From Alphaproteobacteria bacterium (GTDB lineage: Bacteria; Pseudomonadota; Alphaproteobacteria; Geminicoccales; Geminicoccaceae), in contig JAUIID010000021.1 of NCBI GenBank assembly GCA_030431615.1, forward strand, positions 1 through 41,279: a DNA stretch of 41,279 nt, read 5' to 3'. Positions 8,708 through 18,009 of this stretch are shown in pieces (the stretch's first letter is position 1; every line of letters starts with the position of its first letter). The notes beneath the pieces are model-generated. The model was given only the letters and a program-made list of their open reading frames with translations. It searched no databases and was not told the DNA's origin. Both the position numbers and the translations under genes were made by a program.

Positions 8708-9508
8708 CTACTGGCAGTTCGGCGCCGGGAAGGTCTCGAGCTGCTCCATCTCGGCCTTCAGGGCGAAGTCGCCGTAGTCGAGCACGAGGTCGTGCAGTAC
8801 GCCGCGCTCGGTCAGGTCGAACATGATCTCGAAGCTCGGCAGGTCGTCGACACCGGCAGTGGTGAAATAGGCGAGGCTGACCGGCCAACTCTGCTCGGCA
8901 TCGTCCGGCGACGGCCGCTCCGCCGCCTCCGCCCGGCCGATCACCGCCGTCACGCGGCTCAGCCCCTCGAGGCCGGAGCCGTCGAAGAGGTCGTGGCTGA
9001 TCACGACGTCGCCACGCTCGGCGCTCTCGACCAGCCGGCGCATGTGCTCGGTCGGAAAGAGCGTGCCGCGCGGCAGCTCGATCTGCTCGTTCGCCGGCGC
9101 GACGAAGGACGCCTGTCCGGCTCCGCCCCTGGCCTCCAGCTTCGCCTCGCCCCGATACTCCTCGGACAGGTGCCCGTCGTCGAACGAGCGCACGTTGAAG
9201 CGCAGTCGCGTGTTGTCGGGCGATTCCCAGCTCGAGAAGCGCACGTCGTAGACGAAGCCCGGGCCGTCGCCGAGGCTGGCGACGAAGCCGATCCGCTGGT
9301 TGCTGATCGACCCCTCGCAGGACGCCCGCCACTCCAGCACCAGCCCGCCATCGACCGCGGTGACGCCGATCGAGCGGTTGGCGTCGACGAGGCTCAGCCG
9401 ATAGACCGCGCGATGCGACAGCAGGTCCACCCTGGCATCGGCAGCGGCGGAGCCGAGCGCGGCCAGGGCGCCGAATGCCAGGCAGGCGAGGCGACGGACG
9501 GTGGTCAT
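8708..9508 (-). CDS. eipB: EipB-like periplasmic cell-envelope integrity protein (DUF1849)
   Basis: The product is a 266-residue periplasmic protein of the EipB/DUF1849 family. In Brucella this folds as a beta-spiral closed by a disulfide and is needed for envelope integrity. Seen here are a signal peptide (LACLAFGALAALGSAAADA), the family opening SHRAVYRLSL, and one cysteine at residue 64 (RASCEG) plus one next to the C terminus (Cys265, APNCQ). These correspond to the disulfide pair of EipB, although Cys8 in the signal peptide is not part of it. I prefer the ATG at 9508, with GGGAA at spacing 5, over the one at 9520. The family is known from Alphaproteobacteria, which supports the taxonomic reading of the window. 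Confidence 0.88.
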   Translation of the reverse strand: MTTVRRLACLAFGALAALGSAAADARVDLLSHRAVYRLSLVDANRSIGVTAVDGGLVLEWRASCEGSISNQRIGFVASLGDGPGFVYDVRFSSWESPDNTRLRFNVRSFDDGHLSEEYRGEAKLEARGGAGQASFVAPANEQIELPRGTLFPTEHMRRLVESAERGDVVISHDLFDGSGLEGLSRVTAVIGRAEAAERPSPDDAEQSWPVSLAYFTTAGVDDLPSFEIMFDLTERGVLHDLVLDYGDFALKAEMEQLETFPAPNCQ

Positions 9509-9929
9509 CGGCGTTCCCATTCTTGCTTGCTGGCGATGCCCGGCCGCTGGACGGCAAGGGGCACCACCTGTCTGGCTTGGTATATGGACCCGTTACGGTA
9601 AAGTTCCGAGCCCTCGGCTTAACGGTTCATTAGCACAACCGGTCGGGCCGGTCGTCGGGACGGGCGGCTACCGGCGTACCATGCGGCTGCAATTCGACTA
9701 ACGGCGACATCGATTCATCTATGTCTTGACTGTGCGTTACCACTAACCATCAACGTGATTGCTTAAGATGGCGGCGGCCCGCCTGCCGCCCACGACCGGG
9801 TCCCGCCGTGCCGGCGCCGCCGCGGCGGGCGGCCGCATCGACCGGCCCCGCGCGCGACAGCCGGACACCTTTCGGGCTCGGCCCGGCGCGCGTATAACCG
9901 GCCGCAATCTGGTCGGTCGAGCAACGGGA
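9509..9929. other. 421-bp divergent intergenic region between eipB and acnA
   Basis: No gene is convincing here. The acnA frame stays open back to 9759, but the extra residues are Arg/Ala/Pro-rich and unlike any aconitase N terminus. The part from 9590 to 9770 is relatively AT-rich and holds the CtrA-like site. On the minus strand a TATACC at about 9580-9585 could be an eipB -10 box. On the plus strand TATAAC at 9893-9898 could be an acnA -10 box about 30 bases before the start. Neither has a good -35 partner. Confidence 0.5.
9619..9633. promoter_or_regulatory. CtrA-like site upstream of eipB
   Basis: TTAA (9619-9622), seven bases, then TTAG (9630-9633) differs by one base from the alphaproteobacterial CtrA consensus TTAA-N7-TTAA. 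It lies 111 bases upstream of the chosen eipB start. One degenerate short motif can arise by chance, though TTAA is rare in DNA this GC-rich. Confidence 0.3.
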
Positions 9930-12653
<2,724 letters not shown>

Positions 12654-12670
12654 GCGTTCGCCTTCAAGAG

Positions 12671-12696
12671 GGGGCACCGCCGCAGGGCGGTGCCCC
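12671..12696. terminator. Strong hairpin between convergent acnA and lipoprotein genes
   Basis: A perfect 11-bp inverted repeat, GGGGCACCGCC (12671-12681) and GGCGGTGCCCC (12686-12696), with loop GCAG sits 17 bases after the acnA stop and 20 bases before the stop of the convergent lipoprotein gene. The U-tract is poor on both sides, so it may act with Rho or as a 3'-end stabiliser. Confidence 0.6.
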
Positions 12697-12716
12697 TTCG
12701 CCTGTCGGGCGACGTG

Positions 12717-12968
12717 CTACTTCCCGGCGCGATCCGCCTGGTCGTAGATGAAGCCGCCGGCGCCGCCGACCACGGCACCCGCCACGGTCGAGGCCAGGAG
12801 GCCGCCGGTCAGCACGCCGACCGCCGCACCTGCCGCAGCACCGACCGCAGCACCGGTGGCCGACCGCTGCCCGGTCTTGTCGTCCACGTCGAGCACGCCG
12901 CAGCCGGAAAGGAGGCCGATCAGCGCCACGCCGGCCACCAGCCGGCTCGCCTTGCTTCTGTTGGTCAT
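12717..12968 (-). CDS. Small glycine-zipper lipoprotein
   Basis: The 83-residue product starts MTNRSKASRLVAGVALIGLL and has a lipoprotein signal with lipobox LLSGC. The mature part contains a glycine-zipper helix pair, GAAVGAAAGAAVGVLTGG followed by AGAVVGGAGGFIYDQ, as in the 17-kDa surface antigen and YmgG-like families. It is likely anchored in the outer membrane. GGGGAA lies six bases before the ATG at 12968. It follows the Rap1a/Tai-like gene by 23 bases on the same strand and the two probably form an operon. The precise role is unknown. Confidence 0.8.
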   Translation of the reverse strand: MTNRSKASRLVAGVALIGLLSGCGVLDVDDKTGQRSATGAAVGAAAGAAVGVLTGGLLASTVAGAVVGGAGGFIYDQADRAGK

Positions 12969-12991
12969 CGCTGCTTCCCCGGACCCTGTTG

Positions 12992-13348
12992 TCATCGGCT
13001 GCACGGCCACGTCTCGGCCGCCGCCTGCATCATGCCGTCGATCGCCCGCGTCTCGGCATGGTCGGGATTGGCCCCGGCCCAGCTCACGAAGGTGTCGCGC
13101 AGCACGACCAGGGACGGGTCCGGCTCGGGGCAGGCAAGGGGCTGGAGCGCCTCGATCCGCAGCATCTCTTCGTAGAGCTGCCCGGCGCCGAGGATGAAGC
13201 CGATGCAGAAATGCTGGTCGAGCTCGTTCGGCGACGCGCAGATCGCGTGCAGCTCGCCGGTCGTCTGCCGCTCGAACGGGCTGGCTTCGGCGCTCGTCGC
13301 CGCTGCCAGGAGCGCCGCTCCGGCGAGCATCGTCATTCCCTGACGCAT
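12992..13348 (-). CDS. Rap1a/Tai immunity-family-like periplasmic protein
   Basis: The 118-residue protein has a signal peptide (MTMLAGAALLAAATSAEA). Its mature domain begins TTGELHAICASPN and continues HFCIGFILGAGQLYEEM and LQPLACPEP, ending WPCSR. Four cysteines at conserved places (AIC, FCIG, LAC, PCS) and the C.GFI.G motif are typical of the Rap1a/Tai domain. This domain occurs in immunity proteins against type VI amidase effectors and in many uncharacterised proteins. No T6SS effector gene is adjacent, so an immunity role is unproven. The ATG at 13348 has AGGAG at spacing 6. It heads a two-gene operon with the glycine-zipper lipoprotein. Confidence 0.7.
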   Translation of the reverse strand: MRQGMTMLAGAALLAAATSAEASPFERQTTGELHAICASPNELDQHFCIGFILGAGQLYEEMLRIEALQPLACPEPDPSLVVLRDTFVSWAGANPDHAETRAIDGMMQAAAETWPCSR

Positions 13349-13500
13349 TCTTCTCTCCTGCGTTCGCGAGCCCCTCTTGCGGCGCTCGCCACGCGCGGAC
13401 TGTATGCGCAGAAAGGCCACCCTCAAAAGACCGTTCTTGCCCGCTGCCTGCCAACCGGCCCAAGGTGGCGATGACGGCAATCTCGGGAGAGGGACGGGTG

Positions 13501-14202
13501 GTGACGGAGAAGGTGGCACTGGTCACGGCGGGCGGCAGCGGCATGGGCGCCGATGCCGCGAGGCGGCTGGCAGCGGACGGCTTTCGCATCGCCATCCTCT
13601 CCTCGTCCGGCAAGGGCGAGGCGCTGGCGGCCGAGCTCGGGGGCGTCGGCGTCACCGGCTCCAACCGCGCGATCGACGACCATCGCCGGCTCGTGGATCT
13701 GGCGATGCAGCGCTGGGGCCGGGTCGACGTGCTGGTCAACTCGGCGGGCCACGGGCCGAAGGGGCCGATCCTCGAGATCAGCGACGACGACTGGCATCTC
13801 GGCATGGACTTCTACCTCCTGAACGTCATCCGCCCGGCGCGCCTGGTCACGCCGATCATGGCGGCGCAGGGCGGCGGGACGATCATCAACATCTCGACCT
13901 TCGCCGCCTTCGAGCCGGACCCGCTCTTCCCCACCTCCGGCGTCTTCCGCTCCGGCCTCGCCAGCTTCACGAAGCTCTTCGCCAATCGCTATGCCGCCGA
14001 CAATGTGCGCATGAACAACGTCCTGCCGGGCTTCGTCGACAGCCTGCCCGAGACGGAGGAACGCCGGGCGCGGATTCCGATGGGGCGCTATGGCAAGGCA
14101 GAGGAGGTCTCCGGGCTGATCGCCTATCTCGCCTCCGATGCCGCCGCCTACGTCACCGGCCAGAACCTGCGGATCGACGGCGGCCTCACCGCCTCCGTCT
14201 AG
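13501..14202 (+). CDS. Short-chain dehydrogenase/reductase-fold protein lacking the YxxxK pair
   Basis: The 233-residue product has a Rossmann SDR fold: TAGGSGMG nucleotide-binding loop (9-16), NSAG in place of NNAG (80-83), the catalytic-type serine in NIST (Ser132), and the C-terminal FLASD-type region ASDAAAYVTGQNLRIDGG. Where classical SDRs have YxxxK there is PTSGVFRSG (144-152), with no Tyr or Lys in register. It may be a non-catalytic or differently catalysing member. The GTG at 13501 is chosen because GGGAGAGGG precedes it at spacing 7-8; GTG 13498 and upstream starts at 13465 and 13471 remain possible. It is divergent from the Rap1a/Tai-like gene and likely co-transcribed with the GNAT gene 10 bases downstream. 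Confidence 0.8.
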   Translation: MTEKVALVTAGGSGMGADAARRLAADGFRIAILSSSGKGEALAAELGGVGVTGSNRAIDDHRRLVDLAMQRWGRVDVLVNSAGHGPKGPILEISDDDWHLGMDFYLLNVIRPARLVTPIMAAQGGGTIINISTFAAFEPDPLFPTSGVFRSGLASFTKLFANRYAADNVRMNNVLPGFVDSLPETEERRARIPMGRYGKAEEVSGLIAYLASDAAAYVTGQNLRIDGGLTASV

Positions 14203-14212
14203 GCTCGAGGGC

Positions 14213-14728
14213 ATGAGCAAGCCGCTCCGGATCGCCCGGGCGCAGGCCAGGGAGGCCGGCGCCATCGCCCGGCTGATCGAGCCCGCCTTCGCCCGCTTCG
14301 TCGCCCCGGACCTCGGCGATGTCGGCCGCGTCGCCTTTCGCCTCTACGTCACCGAGAAGGCGATCCGCCGCCGTCTCGCGGACGGTGCCACGGGGGTTCG
14401 CGCGAGCCTCGGCGAAGGGCTCGTCGGCTATGCCGAGCTGCGTGGCCGGGACGGGCGGATCGACGGCCTCGACCATCTCACCCTGCTCTTCGTGGCGGTC
14501 GACCTGCAGGGCCGGGGCATCGCCCGCCGGCTGCTCGATGCGGTCACCGCCCACCTCGCGGCGGCGGCACCGCCGATTCCTGATCTCACCGTCAACGCCT
14601 CGGCCTATGCAGTGCCGATCTATCGCCGCCTCGGCTTCCGCGAAACCGGAGCCGCCGACGAGTACCAGGGGGTCGTCTCGACGCCCATGCGGCTCGAGCT
14701 CGAGCCGGCCTCGGCTCGTGTGGATTGA
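14213..14728 (+). CDS. GNAT family N-acetyltransferase
   Basis: This 171-residue GCN5-related acetyltransferase has a beta-strand HLTLLFVAVDLQGRGIARRLL that carries the acetyl-CoA pyrophosphate loop (QGRGIA). It ends with NASAYAVPIYRRLGFRETG, the usual C-terminal strand-helix. GAGGG lies just before the ATG at 14213. It follows the SDR gene by 10 bases and precedes a small membrane protein gene, so a short operon is likely. The acceptor substrate cannot be predicted. Confidence 0.85.
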   Translation: MSKPLRIARAQAREAGAIARLIEPAFARFVAPDLGDVGRVAFRLYVTEKAIRRRLADGATGVRASLGEGLVGYAELRGRDGRIDGLDHLTLLFVAVDLQGRGIARRLLDAVTAHLAAAAPPIPDLTVNASAYAVPIYRRLGFRETGAADEYQGVVSTPMRLELEPASARVD

Positions 14729-14778
14729 CCGGTGGCCCCGCCACCCCATGTCTCGAACGAGCGGAGCGAGTGACCGGC

Positions 14779-15012
14779 ATGGGCGAGGATAGACGGCTCC
14801 TCATCTTCCTCGGCAGAAACTGTGCGCTCGGCATTGCGGCCGGCTGGCTGCTGCTGGCGGCCCTGATCCACGGCAATGTCGGCGGGCTCGGCGACCTGCT
14901 CTTCGGCAACGGGCTGGAGCTCACGGGCCTCCTTCTCGTGGCCGCCGGCTTCGCCGTCACCTTCGGCAGCCTCGCCATGGCTACCGCCGTCTTCCTGCTG
15001 CCGCGGGACTGA
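14779..15012 (+). CDS. Small two-helix membrane protein
   Basis: I do not recognise this family. The 77-residue product has two hydrophobic segments, about residues 15-32 (LGIAAGWLLLAALIH) and 45-72 (ELTGLLLVAAGFAVTFGSLAM), after a short charged N terminus, and ends FLLPRD. A cytoplasmic N and C terminus would fit the charges. The ATG at 14779 is used; a GTG at 14770 is nearer to GGAG and could be the true start. It sits 50 bases after the acetyltransferase gene. Confidence 0.6.
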   Translation: MGEDRRLLIFLGRNCALGIAAGWLLLAALIHGNVGGLGDLLFGNGLELTGLLLVAAGFAVTFGSLAMATAVFLLPRD

Positions 15013-15080
15013 CCGACTGCCTTGTCCGGGGCAACTCTGCTACAGACGAAGGGGGTTATCCGGGATCGGGAGAATGGCGG

Positions 15081-15632
15081 ATGAGCGCTGAAGGCACGGT
15101 GCGCGAGGCGGTTGCGGTGATGGAGGACGTGGCAGCGCTGGAGCTTGCCGTCGAGGCGCTCGAGGAAGCCGGCTTCGCCGCCAGCGACATCAGCCTGCTC
15201 GCCGGCCACCAGACGGTGGAGGGCAAGCTCGGCCGGATGTATCGCAGGGTCGAGGAGGCCGAGGACGATCCTGAGGCACCCCGCACCGCCTTCGTCTCGA
15301 CCCGCACCGTCGCGAAGCGCGAGGACATGGTGGTGGGCTCGATGACCACCCTGCCGACGCTGATCGCCGCCGGCACGGTCGTCGCCTCGGCGGGTGCGGT
15401 CGCTGCCGCCATTGCCGGCACCGCGATCACCGGTGCCCTGATCGGCACGGTGCTCGCCCGCTGGATGGACAAGCGGCATGCCGACTGGCTCGAGGAGCAG
15501 CTCGAGCGGGGCGGCATCCTGCTCTGGGTGCGCACGGTCGACGAGGCGGCCGAGCGCCAGGCGCTGCGGATCCTGGGCGAGCATGCAGCGCACGACATCC
15601 ACATTCACGAGATCCCGAAGCCCGCCGACTGA
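15081..15632 (+). CDS. Membrane protein with YflT-like stress domain and glycine-rich hairpin
   Basis: The 183-residue product opens with a small alpha/beta domain, EAVAVMEDVAALELAVEALE then AGFAASDISLLAG. It resembles the general-stress YflT/17M domain, which senses nothing known but is common in stress-induced proteins. A hydrophobic, Gly/Ala-rich region (about 90-130, TLIAAGTVVASAGAVAAAIAG then ALIGTVL) probably makes a membrane hairpin. A second alpha/beta segment, GGILLWVRTVDEAAERQAL, ends with HDIHIHEIP and resembles the first half, as if the domain were split by the hairpin. GGGAG lies eight bases before the ATG. The function is unknown. Confidence 0.6.
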   Translation: MSAEGTVREAVAVMEDVAALELAVEALEEAGFAASDISLLAGHQTVEGKLGRMYRRVEEAEDDPEAPRTAFVSTRTVAKREDMVVGSMTTLPTLIAAGTVVASAGAVAAAIAGTAITGALIGTVLARWMDKRHADWLEEQLERGGILLWVRTVDEAAERQALRILGEHAAHDIHIHEIPKPAD

Positions 15633-15644
15633 GCGGGCCGGCGC

Positions 15645-16412
15645 TCAGTCCCCGGCCACCACCAGTCGCGTGCCGCTCGCCTCGAGCACGGCGGCAAGCT
15701 CGGCCGGGGGCGCGCGGTCGGTGAAGAAGGCGTGGATCTGGCTCATGTCGCCGAGCCGTGCCATGGCCGGCCGGCCGATCTTGCTGTGGTCGGCCGCCAG
15801 ATAGACCTTGCGGGCGTGGCTGACGATGGTCTGCGCCACGCGCACCTCGCGATAGTCGAAGTCGAGCAGCGTGCCGTCGAGATCGATGGCGCTGATCCCG
15901 ATCACCGCGATGTCCACGCGGAACTGGGCGATCGAATCGATGGTCGCCTCGCCGACGATGCCCCGGTCCCGCGCCCGCACGAGGCCACCCGCCACCACCA
16001 CCTGGAAGTCCTCGTTGCCGGCCATCAGCTCGGCCACGTGCAGGTTGTTGGTGATCACGCTCAGGCCCTGATGGTCGAGCAGCGCCTTGGCGATCTCCTC
16101 GTTGGTGGTGCCGATATTGATGCAGAGCGAGGCGTCGTCGGGGATGTGCCGGGCGACCTCGCGGGCGATCCGGCGCTTGGCCTCGAGATGCAGCACCTGG
16201 CGGCTCGAATAGGCGATGTTGTGCACGCTGGACGGCACCGCGGCGCCGCCATGGTAGCGCTGCAGCACGCCCTCGGTGGCGAGCTCGTTGATGTCGCGGC
16301 GGATGGTCTGCGGCGTCACGCCGAACTGCTGCGCCAGCGCCTCGATGGTCACGAAGCCCTGGCGCTCGACCAGGGCCACGATCTCGGCACGCCGCCCGAC
16401 GAGGTCGATCAT
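15645..16412 (-). CDS. glpR: DeoR-family repressor, GlpR-like
   Basis: The 255-residue product has a DeoR-type N-terminal winged helix ([24 protein letters not shown], about residues 19-42) and a sugar-phosphate sensor domain of the isomerase-like fold with [33 protein letters not shown] and ADHSKIG motifs. The TPQTIRRD recognition helix and placement next to glpK point to GlpR, the repressor of glycerol-3-phosphate genes. Its ATG overlaps the glpK stop in an ATGA, so the two are translated together and GlpR is likely autoregulated with glpK. Members of the family respond to glycerol-3-phosphate. Confidence 0.9.
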   Translation of the reverse strand: MIDLVGRRAEIVALVERQGFVTIEALAQQFGVTPQTIRRDINELATEGVLQRYHGGAAVPSSVHNIAYSSRQVLHLEAKRRIAREVARHIPDDASLCINIGTTNEEIAKALLDHQGLSVITNNLHVAELMAGNEDFQVVVAGGLVRARDRGIVGEATIDSIAQFRVDIAVIGISAIDLDGTLLDFDYREVRVAQTIVSHARKVYLAADHSKIGRPAMARLGDMSQIHAFFTDRAPPAELAAVLEASGTRLVVAGD

Positions 16413-17917
16413 CGGCCCTGGGTGCGGACGCGGCCGACCGCGTCGGCCCAGCCGTCGAGCCGGCGGCGGCGGGTTGCGGGGTCGAGCCCCGGCGTGAACC
16501 GGCCGTCCTCCCGCCAGCTCTGGGCGATGAAGTCCTGCGACGGGTAGAGGCCCGTGGCGAGGCCCGCGAGATAGGCGGCACCGAGGGCCGTCGTCTCGAG
16601 CACCGCCGGCCGCTCCACCGGGCAGTCGAGGATGTCCGCGAGGTACTGGCAGACCCAGTCATTGGCGACCATGCCGCCATCGACCCGAAGCGTGTCCGGC
16701 AGGACGCCGGCCTCCGCCGCCTCGAGGTCGTCCCGCATCGCCGCCATGAGGTCAGCCGTCTGGTAGCAGACCGATTCGAGCGCCGCCCTGACGATGTGCC
16801 GGACGTCGCTGTCCCGCGTCAGGCCGAGAATGGCGCCGCGCGCGTCGGGGTCCCAGTATGGGGCGCCGAGCCCGGTGAAGGCCGGCACCAGGTAGACCCC
16901 GCCCGTGTCGGGCAGCGTCCTGGCCAGGGCCTCGCTCTCCGCCGCGTTGCCGATCGCCCCCAGCCCGTCCCGGACCCACTGCACGGCGGCCCCGGCGATG
17001 AAGATGCTGCCCTCGATCGCATAGGTCGTCTCGCCGCCCAGGCGATAGGCGACGGTGGTCAGGAGTCGGTTCCGGGACGGCACCATCCGCTCGCCGGTGT
17101 TGAGCAGCGCGAAGCAACCCGTGCCGTAGGTGCTTTTCAGCATGCCCGGCTCGAAGCAGGCCTGGCCAAAGGTCGCCGCCTGCTGGTCGCCGGCCATGCC
17201 GGTCACCGGGATCGGCGCACCCAGGATATCCGCGTCGGTCGTGCCGAAGAGGCCGCTATTGTCCATGACCTCGGGCAGCATCGAGCGCGGGATGCCGAGC
17301 CGCTCGAGCAGCTCCTCGTCCCATTCCTGCCGGCCGATGTCGAAGAGCATGGTGCGCGCCGCGTTGGCGGCGTCGGTGCCGTGCACCCTGCCGCCGGTCA
17401 GGCGCCAGAGGAGGAAGCAGTCGACGGTGCCGAAGGCGAGCTCACCCCGCTCCGCCCGGTCCCTGGCACCCGGCACGTTCGCGAGGAGCCAGGCCACCTT
17501 GGTGGCGGAGAAATAGGCGTCGATGACGAGCCCGGTCCGCTCCGCCACCGCCCCGGCCAGCCCATCGGCGACCAGCTCGCGGCAGAGCGGGGCGGTGCGG
17601 CGATCCTGCCAGACGATGGCGTTGGCGATGGGCCGGCCCGTCGCGCGCTCCCAGACGATCGCCGTCTCGCGCTGGTTGGTGATGCCGATGGCCGCCACGC
17701 GTGTCGCCGACACGGCGGCCCGTTCCAGCACCTCGCGGCAGGTCTTGAGCGTGTCGGCCCAGATGTGCTCCGGGTCGTGCTCGACCCAGCCATCCGCCGG
17801 ATAGAACTGTTGCAGCTCGCGCTGCGCCGATGCGATCGGCTTGCCGGCCGCATCGAAGAGGATCGACCGGGTGCTGGTCGTGCCCTGGTCGATTGCCAGG
17901 ATCAGGTCGGCCGCCAT
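16409..17917 (-). CDS. glpK: Glycerol kinase GlpK
   Basis: The 502-residue product phosphorylates glycerol to sn-glycerol 3-phosphate and has the FGGY fold. Seen are [16 protein letters not shown] (residues 7-22), [25 protein letters not shown], the second FGGY signature [17 protein letters not shown], and [15 protein letters not shown]. Its length equals that of E. coli GlpK. The ATG at 17917 follows GGAGGGGGG, a very strong ribosome binding site. It is the first gene of a glpK-glpR operon. The facilitator and dehydrogenase genes (glpF, glpD) are not in the window. It is divergent from polA across 88 bases. Confidence 0.96.
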   Translation of the reverse strand: MAADLILAIDQGTTSTRSILFDAAGKPIASAQRELQQFYPADGWVEHDPEHIWADTLKTCREVLERAAVSATRVAAIGITNQRETAIVWERATGRPIANAIVWQDRRTAPLCRELVADGLAGAVAERTGLVIDAYFSATKVAWLLANVPGARDRAERGELAFGTVDCFLLWRLTGGRVHGTDAANAARTMLFDIGRQEWDEELLERLGIPRSMLPEVMDNSGLFGTTDADILGAPIPVTGMAGDQQAATFGQACFEPGMLKSTYGTGCFALLNTGERMVPSRNRLLTTVAYRLGGETTYAIEGSIFIAGAAVQWVRDGLGAIGNAAESEALARTLPDTGGVYLVPAFTGLGAPYWDPDARGAILGLTRDSDVRHIVRAALESVCYQTADLMAAMRDDLEAAEAGVLPDTLRVDGGMVANDWVCQYLADILDCPVERPAVLETTALGAAYLAGLATGLYPSQDFIAQSWREDGRFTPGLDPATRRRRLDGWADAVGRVRTQGR

Positions 17918-17988
17918 TGCCCCCCTCCGTCGCCGTCGCCACAAAGCCAATCTAGGCTCTGGGCGGCCGGTGCGCTAGAGACGCAGGC

Positions 17989-18009
17989 ATGAGCGAGCAA
18001 TCCCCATGA
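17989..18009 (+). other. Six-codon upstream open frame touching the polA start
   Basis: ATG AGC GAG CAA TCC CCA TGA begins 17 bases before polA in another frame, and its TGA overlaps the polA ATG as ATGA. The polA ATG itself has no clear Shine-Dalgarno sequence, so coupling from this mini-frame is possible. It may be coincidence. Confidence 0.3.

Noticed and set aside
9759-9929. N-terminal extension of acnA by 57 residues
   Set aside because: The extra residues are Arg/Pro/Ala-rich, unlike known AcnA N termini, and a start at 9930 gives the normal length.
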